DNA of 64,000 nucleotides from Microvirga splendida. Lineage in GTDB: Bacteria; Pseudomonadota; Alphaproteobacteria; Rhizobiales; Beijerinckiaceae. The notes beneath the pieces were generated by a model that was not told the DNA's origin, did no database searches, and saw only the letters and a list, made by a program, of their open reading frames with translations. How positions within the stretch are numbered: position 1 is the stretch's first letter; every line of letters starts with the position of its first letter. Where the stretch lies: positions 1 to 64,000 of the forward strand of contig NZ_JAELXT010000005.1 of the NCBI RefSeq assembly GCF_016427565.1. Reading direction: 5' to 3'. The translations under genes and the position numbers were made by a program. Shown one piece after another: positions 1 through 10,237 of the stretch.

Positions 1-746
1 GACGCCTCGCGAGCGCGCCCCTCGAAGGGCGGGAATGCACAACGATATAGCCGAGCTTGGCACATCTGTCAAGAACATAGTGAGAACATGCGCCACCTTC
101 CCTCTCCCCTTTAGCGGGAGAGGGTGGCCTGCGCAGCAGGTCGGGAGAGAGGCCGTGCTCGACTGGGACTGCCCCTCTCCCGGCTCGCTCCGCTCGCCAC
201 CCTCTCCCGCAGAGGGGAGAGGGTTCCTGCGCCCTATCCTGCCCGCGATCCCGGATCGCCGCTGCGCTGCGTCCGGGATGACAATGGTAGGGATGACACC
301 GGGACATCCCCTCTCCCGGGCGGGAGAGGGGCAGGGGTGAGGGCATGTGGCTGCACCAGCAAGGCGTCGTCCCACTGCAGCATGCCACGCGCAGCATCTT
401 GTCCGGCACCGGCCTTCCCTCACCCCAGCCCTCTCCCTCATGGGAGAGGGGAGAGGCGCCATGCTGGTTTCAGGTCCCGCCCGGTTGCCCCCGAGCGCCG
501 AGAAGGCCGTCGATTCCGGCTGCGATATGGTCTACGCAATGATTGAAGTCATTCGGCCAAGGCCTACATGGCTGACAGCCCCTGCCATCCCGAAGCTCAG
601 CATGCCCGTCAACACACATTCGTACGCACCTCGCATGCTCGGGCTTGACGGTCTTGCAGCAGCTTCAGGGGAGGCGCATGCCCGCCGCCCCGGCGGTGAA
701 ACCCAGGACCCCGGCTACCGGCCTGCCGACGGGAGGGGCCGGGCCG
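1..746. repeat. Gene-free left end with clustered palindromic repeats
   Basis: I see no credible gene here; the short open frames run through repeats. At least four imperfect palindromes of the type CCCTCTCCC...GGGAGAGGG lie at about 100-124, 200-223, 308-331 and 419-456. A second repeat type, with arms around ATCCCGGATC and GTCCGGGATGAC, lies at about 245-287 and recurs near 60.4 and 61.3 kb. The spacing is irregular and the units differ, so this is not a CRISPR array. Such elements are common between genes in high-GC alphaproteobacteria. The last part (about 640-746) is the leader of the kinase that follows. Confidence 0.7.
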
Positions 747-3014
747 ATGCACGATAAGGTGGCGCCTCCTTCGAGCTTCCTCACCGGAGGCGGTGAGATG
801 GGCGCGCTCATGCGGGCCCATGACTGGTCCTCCTCGCCCCTCGGCCCGCCCGAATACTGGCCGCAGAGCCTCAGGACCGTGGTGAGCCTGATGCTCACCT
901 CCAAGTTCCCCATGTTCGTCGCCTGGGGGCCGCAGCTCGCCTTCCTGTACAACGACGGCTATGTGCCGATCTTCGGGGCCAAGCACCCGCATGCCCTCGG
1001 GCTGCCGTTCCGCGAGGTTTGGTCGGACATCTGGACCGACATCGAGCCGCTGGTCACCAAGGCGCTGGCGGGCGAGGCATCGTTTCACGAAGACCTCCAC
1101 CTCGTGATGGAGCGCAACGGCTACCCGGAAGACACTTGGTACACCTTCTCCTACTCGCCCGTGCGCGACGAGACCGGCGAGATCGCGGGCATGTTCTGTG
1201 CCTGCACGGAGACGACGCAGGAGGTGAAATCCCGCGCGACCCTCAAGGCTGAGCAGGACCGGCTTCGCGAGCTCTTCCAGCAGGCCCCCGGCTTCATGGC
1301 GATGCTGCGCGGCCGGGAGCATGTGTTCGAGCTGGCGAACGACGCCTATCTTCAGCTCGTGGGCCACCGCCGCGACATCGTCGGCAAGCCAGCCCGCGAA
1401 GCCCTGCCCGAGGTCCAGGGCCAGGGGTTCTTCGAGCTGCTCGATCAGGTTTATTCGTCCGGCGAGCCGTTTCTCGGGCGCAGCCTTCGCGTCGGGCTTC
1501 AACGCAAGCCGGGAACCCCCGCCGAAGAGCGCTTCGTGGACGTGATCTACCAGCCCGTCACCGACAAGGGCGGGCAGGTCACCGGCATCTTCGCGGAGGG
1601 CTACGATGTCACGGAGCGGGTTCAGGCCGAGGAGAGCCTGCGCGAGAGCGAGGCCCGGTTCCGCAACCTCGCCGACAATGCGCCCGTCATGGTTTGGGTG
1701 ACGGAGCCGGACGGCACCTGCATCTATCTCTCCCGCTCCTGGTACGAGTTCACCGGCCAGACGCCGGAAACCGGCCTCGGCTTCGGCTGGCTCAATGCCG
1801 TCCACCCGGACGATAGCGGCTGGTCGGGCGAGGCTTTTCGGGCCTCCAATGCCGCCCATGAGCCGTTCCGCGTGGAATACCGGCTCCGCCGGGCCGACGG
1901 CACCTACCGCTGGGCGATCGATGCCGCGGCGCCGCGCTTCAGCGAGGACGGCACCTATCTGGGCTATGTGGGCTCCGTGCTCGACATCACGGATCGCAAG
2001 GAGATCGAGGACCGCCTGAGCGCGAGCGCGGCGGAGTTCCGCACCCTGACCAATGCCGCGCCCGCGCTGGTCTGGGCCTCCGCGAACGACGGCAGCATCA
2101 TCTACATGAACGAGCGCTGGCACGAATATACCGGCCAGAGGGTCGAGGACGCGATCGGATTCGGCTGGACCGCCATGATGCATCCCGAGGATGCAAAGCG
2201 GATCCTGCCCTACTGGCAGCATTGCCGCGAGACCGGCGAGACCTATGAGGGCGAGGCTCGCTACCGCCGCCGGGACGGGGAATACCGCTGGCATACGTTC
2301 CGCGCCCTGCCGCATGCGGGCCCGGACGGGGCCATCGAGAAGTGGTTCGGCCTGAGCGTGGACATCCACGAGCGCAAGCAATGGGACGAGCACCGGGAGC
2401 TTCTCATCAACGAGCTGAACCACCGGGTGAAGAACACGCTCGCCATCGTGCAGTCGATGGCGTCGCAAAGCCTGAGGCAGGTGAGCGAGGAGAACCGCCC
2501 GCAGGCCAAGGCCTTCGAGGACCGCCTGTTCGCCCTGGCCCGCGCCCATGACGTGCTCACCCGCGAGAACTGGGAAGGGGCGGAGCTCCGAGAGATCATC
2601 AAGGAGGTGGTCGAGCCCTATCTCCGGCAGAAGACGAAGCACATCGAGATCGAGGGGCCGCGCCTGCGCCTGATCCCACGCACGGCGCTCGCCATCGCCA
2701 TGGCGACCCACGAGCTGGCCACGAACGCTGCGAAATACGGGGCGCTCTCCGTCCCGTCCGGATGCGTCTTCATCACCTGGACGATCACGTCGGACGAGAT
2801 CCCGCGTCTGGAGCTGCGCTGGCAGGAGCGGGACGGCCCGCCGGTCGTCGCCCCGACCCGCCGGGGTTTCGGCACCCGGCTGATCGAGCGGAGCTTGGCC
2901 ACCGACGTGGGCGGAGACGTCCGCCTGACCTACGAGCCTGCCGGAGTCGTGTGCGTGATGAACGTTCCGCTGAGCGACGAGGGCGGGGCCGCGGATCACC
3001 CTTCACGTCAGTAG
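747..3014 (+). CDS. HWE-family multi-PAS sensor histidine kinase
   Basis: This is a sensor kinase of 755 residues with no evident membrane segment, so it is probably cytosolic. Four PAS-like modules can be read at about residues 20-155, 170-290, 305-420 and 430-545. The third and fourth have the typical ending in which a PAC segment closes with D-I-T-D-R or D-I-H-E-R. The transmitter follows: the H-box NELNHRVKNTLA has His about 559, the N-box HELATNAAKYGAL follows near 655, and a W-x-E motif (RWQERDGPP) near 692 marks the HWE subfamily. No response regulator lies beside it, so its partner is unknown. The ATG at 747 was chosen because GGAGGGG sits 8 bases upstream. An ATG at 678 with AGGGGAGG very close, or a TTG at 645, would lengthen the protein. 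The ligand cannot be read from sequence. Confidence 0.9.
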   Translation: MHDKVAPPSSFLTGGGEMGALMRAHDWSSSPLGPPEYWPQSLRTVVSLMLTSKFPMFVAWGPQLAFLYNDGYVPIFGAKHPHALGLPFREVWSDIWTDIEPLVTKALAGEASFHEDLHLVMERNGYPEDTWYTFSYSPVRDETGEIAGMFCACTETTQEVKSRATLKAEQDRLRELFQQAPGFMAMLRGREHVFELANDAYLQLVGHRRDIVGKPAREALPEVQGQGFFELLDQVYSSGEPFLGRSLRVGLQRKPGTPAEERFVDVIYQPVTDKGGQVTGIFAEGYDVTERVQAEESLRESEARFRNLADNAPVMVWVTEPDGTCIYLSRSWYEFTGQTPETGLGFGWLNAVHPDDSGWSGEAFRASNAAHEPFRVEYRLRRADGTYRWAIDAAAPRFSEDGTYLGYVGSVLDITDRKEIEDRLSASAAEFRTLTNAAPALVWASANDGSIIYMNERWHEYTGQRVEDAIGFGWTAMMHPEDAKRILPYWQHCRETGETYEGEARYRRRDGEYRWHTFRALPHAGPDGAIEKWFGLSVDIHERKQWDEHRELLINELNHRVKNTLAIVQSMASQSLRQVSEENRPQAKAFEDRLFALARAHDVLTRENWEGAELREIIKEVVEPYLRQKTKHIEIEGPRLRLIPRTALAIAMATHELATNAAKYGALSVPSGCVFITWTITSDEIPRLELRWQERDGPPVVAPTRRGFGTRLIERSLATDVGGDVRLTYEPAGVVCVMNVPLSDEGGAADHPSRQ

Positions 3015-3069
3015 GGAAAGTCCAGCCCCGGATCCGTAACGATCCGGTTCAAACCGCGACTAAGGCTTG

Positions 3070-3630
3070 TCAGGGCCGGTTCATGAGCTTCCTGGCTTCC
3101 CTCTCGGGCATATTGGAGGAAAGCAGGCAGCGCTCCTCGCCCTTCGCGCGACATGCCTTCAGCCGCTGCGCAACGTTCTCGAGTTCCGTATAAGGAACAT
3201 AGCTTCGTCCTTCACCGCAGCTGCTTTCGTCCACCTTCGGACGCGATGCGACGAATTTGGTCTCACCGCCGGTGTTGATGCTCCGCCCGATGGAAATCGT
3301 GACGCAGCGCATCCCCGTTTCTGCCTTTTCCATGCTGTCGAGAAGCCAGTCCTTGGCGATCAGCCTTTGTCCCAGGCTGTGGGTGCGAACCGGATAGCGC
3401 ACGAGAACACTGCTTGAGGCGCCGAGAAGACCTCGGCCTGACCGGACCTCGGACGAGATTTCGGCCGGGCCGATGGAATCCCGTACATAATCCGCCACAA
3501 GGTGAGGCGCTGCCTTCATGCGATAGTCGGGCGGAAGATCGACCGGATCGTTCAACGCTCCGGAACCTGTGCCGGTGCCCTGGCATGCGGAGAGGAGAAG
3601 GAGAATGGCTGCAGGGAGAAGGAAACGCAT
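3070..3630 (-). CDS. Small predicted lipoprotein, function unknown
   Basis: This is a 186-residue protein with a short hydrophobic leader and a clear lipobox, L-S-A-C, so Cys16 should be the lipidated residue after signal peptidase II cleavage. The mature part is hydrophilic, carries several Cys residues (in RCVT, SSCGEG, KACRAK and ERCLL) that could form disulfides in the periplasm, and matches no family I recognise. It is convergent with the HWE kinase and lies downstream of argG on the same strand, separated by a strong terminator, so it is probably expressed from its own promoter. Gene reality is supported by the signal peptide and normal codon use. Confidence 0.75.
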   Translation of the reverse strand: MRFLLPAAILLLLSACQGTGTGSGALNDPVDLPPDYRMKAAPHLVADYVRDSIGPAEISSEVRSGRGLLGASSSVLVRYPVRTHSLGQRLIAKDWLLDSMEKAETGMRCVTISIGRSINTGGETKFVASRPKVDESSCGEGRSYVPYTELENVAQRLKACRAKGEERCLLSSNMPEREARKLMNRP

Positions 3631-3685
3631 CTAAATGGCCTTGGAAAGTATCTTGAACTCAGTCGAGATAACATTGCTTCGGCCA

Positions 3686-3735
3686 GGAAAAAAAGTAGCC
3701 CGGGATGCGGCGGTGTGACCCGCCGCGTCCCGGGC
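3686..3735 (-). terminator. Rho-independent terminator of argG
   Basis: A 16-base-pair stem with one G-T wobble pairs 3698-3713 with 3720-3735 around a 6-base loop. On the minus strand it is followed by a run of seven T (A run at 3688-3694). It lies about 20 bases after the argG stop codon. Confidence 0.9.
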
Positions 3736-3753
3736 CCTATGGTCAGTAGCCTC

Positions 3754-4986
<1,233 letters not shown>

Positions 4987-5203
4987 GGCAAAGGTTCCAG
5001 AGAGAAAGGGTGCTGGCGACTTAAAACGGAACCCCAATTCACGCAACGGGCAATTCGCGAACCGGCATGCTTCCCCTGCAATCCTGCCCGGAAGGCCGAA
5101 GCCTGCCGTAACCCAGCGGAATGGACTAGGTCTGTGGTGGAGCGAAAGGCCGGCCTCGGGAGTTGGCCTGGTTCCTCCGGGTTTTTGGTTGCGAAGGACG
5201 CCC

Positions 5204-5833
5204 ATGCACCGTCAGCCGGTTCTCGAGTTCTGGTACGAGTTCGCCTCGACCTATTCCTATCTCGCCGCCATGCGCATCGAGGCGGCGGCGGAGGCGGCCG
5301 GGGTGGAGCTCGTGTGGCGGCCGTTTCTGCTGGGGCCGGTCTTCAAGGCGCAGGGGTGGGAGACCACCCCTTTCAGCCTCTACCCGGCCAAGGGCCGCTA
5401 CATGTGGCGGGACATGGAGCGGGAGGCGGCGCGGCTCGGGCTGCCCTTCTACCGGCCGAAAACCTTCCCGCAGAACGGGCTCCTGGCCGCGCGGGTCGCG
5501 CTTCTCGGTTCCGACCGGGGCTGGACCCCGGCCTTCACCCGGGCGGTCTACACGGCCCAGTTCGCGGAATGCCGCGACATCGCCGACCCGCAGGTGATCA
5601 CGGACATCCTGGCCGCCTTGAGCCTCGACGCCGAGACCGTTCTCGCCGAGGCGCAGGCCGAGGCCAACAAGCTGCGTCTGCGCCGGATGAACGAGGAGGT
5701 GCAGTCGCGAGGCCTCTTCGGCGCCCCCACGTTCTTCGCCGAGGACGGCGAGATGTTCTGGGGCAACGACCGGCTCGACCAGGCCCTCGACTGGGCCGTC
5801 ACCCAGGCCCGGCGCGGGCAGTGGCCGGGCTGA
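5204..5833 (+). CDS. 2-hydroxychromene-2-carboxylate isomerase-like (DsbA/kappa-GST fold)
   Basis: A 209-residue protein of the DsbA-like thioredoxin superfamily, closest to 2-hydroxychromene-2-carboxylate isomerases (NahD type) and kappa-class glutathione transferases. Near the N-terminus [19 protein letters not shown] has Ser where DsbA has its active-site Cys pair, as expected for the isomerase group. The pattern [23 protein letters not shown] near the C-terminus is characteristic: a cis-Pro loop followed by the W-G-x-D-R motif. No aromatic-degradation genes surround it, so the physiological substrate is unknown; a general glutathione-dependent isomerase or detoxification role is possible. 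The ATG at 5204 begins the conserved domain; longer frames overlap argG antisense. Confidence 0.85.
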   Translation: MHRQPVLEFWYEFASTYSYLAAMRIEAAAEAAGVELVWRPFLLGPVFKAQGWETTPFSLYPAKGRYMWRDMEREAARLGLPFYRPKTFPQNGLLAARVALLGSDRGWTPAFTRAVYTAQFAECRDIADPQVITDILAALSLDAETVLAEAQAEANKLRLRRMNEEVQSRGLFGAPTFFAEDGEMFWGNDRLDQALDWAVTQARRGQWPG

Positions 5834-6141
5834 AGGCCCCGATGCGGTTAAAACCTTGAAAGCCTTGTGATCCGGGGCCAATTGGGTTAAGACAACCCCC
5901 ATCCGACAGGACAGTGACGGTTTCGATTGTCAGGGTGCGTGTTCCGCGCCCTCGCGGCGTTCCGAAAAACCCTGTCGGATAAAGCGTTTCCATCCGTCGG
6001 TGATACGCCGGCCTGCTCTGCGGAGCAGTATGCCTCGGACATGGCCCTGAAGGGGCGTCTCAAGGCAGCGGCGGCTGGAAACGGCCCGTTAACACGAGCC
6101 GCCGGCGTTGCCCCTTGAACGAGGGCCATTCAGGAGAACCT
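5834..6141. other. rpsA leader/intergenic region
   Basis: About 308 bases without a gene. The region ends in a good ribosome-binding site (AGGAG at 6132-6136) for rpsA. A short dyad CTGCTCT-GCG-GAGCAG lies near 6013-6028. A TTGAAA hexamer near 5856 could be a -35 box, but no convincing -10 follows. Length and position would suit a regulated leader for ribosomal protein S1, but I cannot name a known element. Confidence 0.4.
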
Positions 6142-7839
6142 ATGTCTGCAGCTTTGCAACAGCCGAGCCGTGAAGATTTCGCGGCCCTGCTCGAAGAATC
6201 CTTCCGCACGAACGAGATCAGCGAAGGCTCGGTCGTGAAGGGCAAGGTGGTCGCGATCGAAAAGGACGTCGCGGTCATCGATATCGGCGCCAAGACCGAA
6301 GGTCGCGTCGCTCTCAAGGAATTTGCCGGCCCGAACCGCGACCAGACCGTGGTCGTCGGCGACGAGGTCGAGGTCTATGTCGAGCGCATCGAGAATGCGC
6401 TGGGCGAGGCCGTCATCTCCCGTGACAAGGCCCGCCGCGAAGAGTCGTGGGTGAAGCTCGAGAAGGCTTTCGAGGCCGGCGAGCGCGTCAACGGCACCAT
6501 CTTCAACCAGGTGAAGGGCGGCTACACCGTCGACCTCGACGGCGCCGTGGCGTTCCTGCCGCGCTCCCAGGTCGACATCCGCCCGGTGCGCGACGTCACC
6601 CCGCTCATGGGCGTGGCCCAGCCGTTCCAGATCCTCAAGATGGATCGCCGCCGCGGCAACATCGTCGTGTCGCGCCGCACGGTCCTCGAAGAGAGCCGCG
6701 CCGAGCAGCGTTCCGAGCTCGTGGCGAACCTCGAAGAGGGTCAGGTCATCGACGGCGTGGTCAAGAACATCACCGAATACGGTGCGTTCGTTGATCTCGG
6801 CGGCATCGACGGCCTGCTGCACGTCACCGACATGGCATGGCGCCGCGTCAACCATCCGTCCGAGGTCGTAACCATCGGCCAGACGGTGAAGGTGAAGATC
6901 ATCAAGATCAACCACGAGACGCACCGCATCTCGCTGGGCATCAAGCAGCTGCTGGCCGATCCGTGGGAGGGCATCGCCGCCCGCTACCCGGTCCAGGCGA
7001 AGCTGAAGGGCCGCGTCACGAACATCACCGATTACGGCGCGTTCGTTGAGCTCGAGCCTGGCATCGAAGGCCTGATCCACGTCTCCGAGATGTCCTGGAC
7101 GAAGAAGAACGTCCACCCCGGCAAGATCATCTCCACCTCGCAGGAGGTTGAGGTCGTGATCCTCGAGGTCGACCAGGTGAAGCGCCGCATCTCGCTGGGC
7201 CTGAAGCAGACGCTCCAGAACCCGTGGGAGGCCTTCGCCGAGAAGCACCCTGTCGGCACCGAGGTCGAGGGCGAGGTGAAGAACAAGACCGAGTTCGGTC
7301 TGTTCATCGGCCTCGAGAACGACGTCGACGGCATGGTCCACCTCTCGGACCTCGACTGGAACCGCCCGGGCGAGCAGGTCATCGACGACTTCAAGAAGGG
7401 CGACATGGTGCGTGCCCAGGTTCTCGACGTGGACGTCGAGAAGGAGCGCATCTCGCTCGGCATCAAGCAGCTGGCCGGCGATCCCTTCGCCGAGGCCGGC
7501 GAGCTGAAGAAGGGCCAGATCGTCACCTGCGAGGTTCTCGAGGTGAAGGACGGCGGCCTGGAAGTGAAGATCGTCGACACCGACCTCTCCACCTTCATCA
7601 AGCGCAACGAGCTTGCTCGTGACCGCGCCGACCAGCGCCCCGAGCGCTTCGCCACCGGCGAGAAGCTCGATGCCCGCGTCACGCAGTTCGACCGCAAGGC
7701 CCGTCGCGTCACCGTCTCCATCAAGGCCCTCGAGGTCGCTGAGGAGAAGGAAGCCATGGCTCAGTACGGCTCGGCCGATTCGGGTGCGTCGCTCGGCGAC
7801 ATCCTCGGCGCAGCCCTGAACAAGGCCGGCAAGAAGTAA
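6142..7839 (+). CDS. rpsA: 30S ribosomal protein S1
   Basis: S1 binds mRNA and helps load it on the 30S subunit. The 565-residue protein contains six S1 (OB-fold) domains in tandem. The most regular ones carry ITEYGAFVDLGGIDGLLHVTDM, ITDYGAFVELEPGIEGLIHVSEM and KTEFGLFIGLENDVDGMVHLSD style cores, each followed by an R-I-S-L-G-[IL]-K-Q signature. The size is typical for Gram-negative S1. The ATG at 6142 has AGGAG 5-9 bases upstream; a start 9 codons earlier is possible but less likely. The gene is often preceded by cmk in related bacteria; here the upstream neighbour is the isomerase-like gene. A strong terminator follows. Confidence 0.97.
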   Translation: MSAALQQPSREDFAALLEESFRTNEISEGSVVKGKVVAIEKDVAVIDIGAKTEGRVALKEFAGPNRDQTVVVGDEVEVYVERIENALGEAVISRDKARREESWVKLEKAFEAGERVNGTIFNQVKGGYTVDLDGAVAFLPRSQVDIRPVRDVTPLMGVAQPFQILKMDRRRGNIVVSRRTVLEESRAEQRSELVANLEEGQVIDGVVKNITEYGAFVDLGGIDGLLHVTDMAWRRVNHPSEVVTIGQTVKVKIIKINHETHRISLGIKQLLADPWEGIAARYPVQAKLKGRVTNITDYGAFVELEPGIEGLIHVSEMSWTKKNVHPGKIISTSQEVEVVILEVDQVKRRISLGLKQTLQNPWEAFAEKHPVGTEVEGEVKNKTEFGLFIGLENDVDGMVHLSDLDWNRPGEQVIDDFKKGDMVRAQVLDVDVEKERISLGIKQLAGDPFAEAGELKKGQIVTCEVLEVKDGGLEVKIVDTDLSTFIKRNELARDRADQRPERFATGEKLDARVTQFDRKARRVTVSIKALEVAEEKEAMAQYGSADSGASLGDILGAALNKAGKK

Positions 7840-7863
7840 TCGGGTTCGACAGAACCTTGATGG

Positions 7864-7895
7864 AATCCCCGGGCCGAAAGCCCGGGGATTTTTTT
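7864..7895 (+). terminator. Rho-independent terminator of rpsA
   Basis: An 11-base-pair GC-rich stem pairs 7864-7874 with 7880-7890 around a CGAAA loop and runs into seven T (7889-7895). It starts about 25 bases after the rpsA stop. Confidence 0.93.
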
Positions 7896-8003
7896 GTGTC
7901 GAATTGCCCGTTCGAGAGATCGTGCGGGTTCTCTAGGGCAGGACGGTTGCCACGATGGGCCGTTCGGGTGCCGATGGAACGTGAACCGCCGGAGCATCGA
8001 GCC

Positions 8004-8405
8004 ATGAATGAAGACCGCTCCAAGGGCTGGCTCGCCCGCATGCGCGGCTGGGCCCGGAGCATCAAGGCCGATGTCGTGGCCCTGACCCTCGCTGTCCGGG
8101 ATCCGCGCGTCCCCTGGTACGCCAAGCTGGTGGCCGCCCTGGTGGCGGCCTACGCCCTCAGTCCCATCGACCTCATTCCGGATTTCATCCCGGTTCTCGG
8201 CTATCTCGACGACGTCGTCCTCGTTCCCCTGGGCATTCTGCTGGCGGTCAGCCTGATCCCGCGCCCCCTGATGGGGGAGCTTCGGGACAGGGCGCGGGCC
8301 ATCGCGGAGCGGCCGGTCAGCCGCGGGGGCGCCCTGTTCATCGTGGCTCTCTGGATCGCCGCGGCTCTGCTGCTCTGGGCCTTCTGGCCCGGTCTCCGCG
8401 CGTAG
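8004..8405 (+). CDS. DUF1232 (YkvA-type) membrane protein
   Basis: A 133-residue protein with the DUF1232 core PWYAKLVAALVAAYALSPID, then LIPDFIPVLGYLDD, the hallmark S-P-I-D-L-I-P-D segment, followed by hydrophobic stretches at about residues 70-90 and 110-130. The family is widespread and of unknown role; it is thought to be membrane-associated. The start at 8004 (MNEDRSKG) was preferred because the extension upstream overlaps the rpsA terminator. It stands between the rpsA terminator and sppA on the same strand. Confidence 0.85.
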   Translation: MNEDRSKGWLARMRGWARSIKADVVALTLAVRDPRVPWYAKLVAALVAAYALSPIDLIPDFIPVLGYLDDVVLVPLGILLAVSLIPRPLMGELRDRARAIAERPVSRGGALFIVALWIAAALLLWAFWPGLRA

Positions 8406-8496
8406 CGGCCCGGCGATCCTGCCGCTCGGCCCAGGTTTTTGTTGGTCTGATCCCTTGCTGCCCTATCTGTCTTCGCAATAGGGTGCAGCCCACATC

Positions 8497-8532
8497 ACCC
8501 AAGACAAGCACGAAACCCAAGACAAGCACGAA
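8497..8532. repeat. Perfect 18-bp tandem duplication before sppA
   Basis: The 18-mer ACCCAAGACAAGCACGAA occurs twice head to tail (8497-8514 and 8515-8532), ending 15 bases before the sppA ATG. It lies in the leader and its second copy abuts the ribosome-binding region, so copy number could affect expression. Confidence 0.85.
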
Positions 8533-8547
8533 GCAAGAGACGACCAG

Positions 8548-9513
8548 ATGTCCATCGATGCCGAAGCCATTGCCGACCGCCGTCGCCTGCGCCGCAAGCT
8601 CTCCTTCTGGCGGGTGGCGGGCTTCCTGGCGCTGATCGTCGCCGTTGCCGCCATCGGCTATGCCGCCGCCGACCGGGCGGGCTACAGCGCGATCCAGAAC
8701 CAGATCGCCCGCATCTCCGTCGACGGCGTGATCACCGGCGACACGCGCATGGCCGACCTGATGCGGCGGGTGGGCGAGTCGAGCGCCGTCTCCGGCGTGG
8801 TGATCTCCATCAACAGTCCCGGCGGCACCACGACGGGATCGGAGGAGCTCTTCCGCAACATCCGCCGGCTCGCCGAGAAGAAACCGGTGGTCACCTTCGT
8901 GGACGGGACGGCGGCCTCCGGCGGCTACATCACGGCCATGGCCACCGACTACATCGTGGCCCGCGAGACCTCGATCGTGGGCTCCGTCGGCGTGCTGTTC
9001 CAGTATCCCAACCTCACGGGCCTCATGGACCAGATCGGCGTGAAGGTGGAGGCGGTGAAGTCCGCCCCGCTCAAGGCGGAGCCGAACCCCTTCACGCCGA
9101 CCACGCCCGAGGCGCAGGCCGCCATGCAGGCGGTGGTCAACGACACCTTCGAATGGTTCAAGAACCTGGTGCGCGAGCGCCGCCGCCTCACCGAGGCCGA
9201 CATGGCCATCGTGTCCACCGGCCGGATCTTCAGCGGCCGCCAGGGCGTGCCCCTCAAGCTCGTCGACCGGATCGGCAGCGAGCGCGATGCGGTGGCCTGG
9301 CTCGAGAGGGAGAAGGGCGTGGCCAAGGACCTGCCGATTCGCGACTGGGAGCCCCGGTCGGATCGGGACATCTCGATCTTCGCCATGGGAGCGACCGTGG
9401 CGGATCTCTTCGGTTTCGAGAGGGTGGCCGAGACCTTGCGCCGGACATCGGCGCATGCGGAGATCGCGCGGCTTGACGGCCTCCTGGCTGTCTGGCAACC
9501 TTTGGAAAAATAA
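8548..9513 (+). CDS. sppA: Signal peptide peptidase SppA, short form (S49)
   Basis: SppA degrades cleaved signal peptides in the cytoplasmic membrane. This is the short, single-domain form (321 residues). An N-terminal membrane anchor spans about residues 22-42 ([20 protein letters not shown]). The active site is a Ser-Lys dyad: Ser124 in GTAASGGY and Lys176 in [23 protein letters not shown] precedes it, as is usual for S49 enzymes. It begins a close-packed run with ihfB and the lapA-like gene. The first strong membrane segment and the ATG at 8548 agree. Confidence 0.94.
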   Translation: MSIDAEAIADRRRLRRKLSFWRVAGFLALIVAVAAIGYAAADRAGYSAIQNQIARISVDGVITGDTRMADLMRRVGESSAVSGVVISINSPGGTTTGSEELFRNIRRLAEKKPVVTFVDGTAASGGYITAMATDYIVARETSIVGSVGVLFQYPNLTGLMDQIGVKVEAVKSAPLKAEPNPFTPTTPEAQAAMQAVVNDTFEWFKNLVRERRRLTEADMAIVSTGRIFSGRQGVPLKLVDRIGSERDAVAWLEREKGVAKDLPIRDWEPRSDRDISIFAMGATVADLFGFERVAETLRRTSAHAEIARLDGLLAVWQPLEK

Positions 9514-9539
9514 AGCAACGTCAAAGATATAGCTCATCC

Positions 9540-9854
9540 ATGATAAAATCCGAACTCGTGCTCAAGATCGCTGAGCAGAACCCGCATCTCTACCAGCGCG
9601 ACGTGGAGAAGATCGTGAACGCGATCCTCGACACGATCGCGGATGCGCTGGCCCGAGGCGACCGGGTGGAGCTGCGCGGCTTCGGGGCTTTTTCGGTCAA
9701 GAAGCGCGATGCCCGCACGGGCCGCAACCCGCGCACGGGCGAATCCGTTTCCATCTCCGAGAAGGTCGTCCCGGTCTTCAAGACGGGCAAGGAAATGCGT
9801 CAGCGTCTCAATGCCCCGGCTCCGAAGATGATGAAGGCGGCGGCTGCCCAATAA
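9540..9854 (+). CDS. ihfB: Integration host factor beta subunit
   Basis: IHF-beta pairs with IHF-alpha to bend DNA at replication, recombination and promoter sites. The 104-residue protein has the whole HU/IHF fold, including the DNA-clamping arm with [14 protein letters not shown], where the Pro that kinks DNA lies, and [13 protein letters not shown] at the C-terminus. The alpha subunit is not in this window. It follows sppA by 26 bases and precedes the lapA-like gene by 16 bases; ihfB next to lapA is a familiar pairing in Proteobacteria. Confidence 0.95.
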   Translation: MIKSELVLKIAEQNPHLYQRDVEKIVNAILDTIADALARGDRVELRGFGAFSVKKRDARTGRNPRTGESVSISEKVVPVFKTGKEMRQRLNAPAPKMMKAAAAQ

Positions 9855-9870
9855 ATTTCGAGAGGTGTTC

Positions 9871-10224
9871 GTGATTCGCTTTCTGAAGGCGCTCATTCTC
9901 CTGCCGGTCGCCATCCTGATCGTCCTGCTCGCGGTGGCGAACCGGGCTCCGGTGACCCTGTCCCTCGACCCGTTTTCGCAGGAGGCGCCGGAATTCGCGT
10001 TCCAGCTGCCTCTGTTCGCCGTGATCTTCGCCGCCGTCATGCTGGGCGTGCTGATCGGCGGCACGGCGAGCTGGCTCGCGCAAGGCAAGTACCGCAAGTC
10101 CCGCCGGCGGCTCCGCCGCGAGACGCGGCAGCTGCGCCACGAGACCGAGCGCCTGAAGGCGCAGACGCCCGCCACCACGACCCTGCCGGCCACCGTTTCG
10201 CCCGCGCCAGCCCGCGGCTTCTGA
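9871..10224 (+). CDS. LapA-family (DUF1049) inner-membrane protein
   Basis: A 117-residue protein with two membrane segments (about residues 5-22 and 48-72) followed by a basic, Arg-rich cytosolic tail that is probably helical (KYRKSRRRLRRETRQLRHE). This is the layout of the LapA/YciS family, which in E. coli works with LapB (YciM) in lipopolysaccharide assembly control. No lapB is adjacent here. GTG at 9871 is preferred over GTG at 9865 because the GAGAGG ribosome-binding site fits it better. Confidence 0.85.
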   Translation: MIRFLKALILLPVAILIVLLAVANRAPVTLSLDPFSQEAPEFAFQLPLFAVIFAAVMLGVLIGGTASWLAQGKYRKSRRRLRRETRQLRHETERLKAQTPATTTLPATVSPAPARGF

Positions 10225-10237
10225 GACCAGCCGGATC

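Noticed and set aside
100-456. Possible CRISPR array
   Set aside because: The repeats are palindromic, unequal and irregularly spaced, with no constant-length spacers and no cas genes.
609-2999. Long open frame of about 796 codons on the minus strand, antisense to the HWE kinase
   Set aside because: It is a GC-driven shadow. The plus-strand frame has clear PAS and kinase motifs, while the minus-strand translation is low-complexity and matches nothing.
3028-3068. tRNA-like T-loop sequence GGTTCAAACC
   Set aside because: No acceptor, D-arm or anticodon arm can be built around it. The nearby GATC dyad has no T run, so it was not listed as a terminator either.
5834-6141. Named riboswitch or known leader RNA before rpsA
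   Set aside because: No recognisable conserved motif was found, only short dyads.
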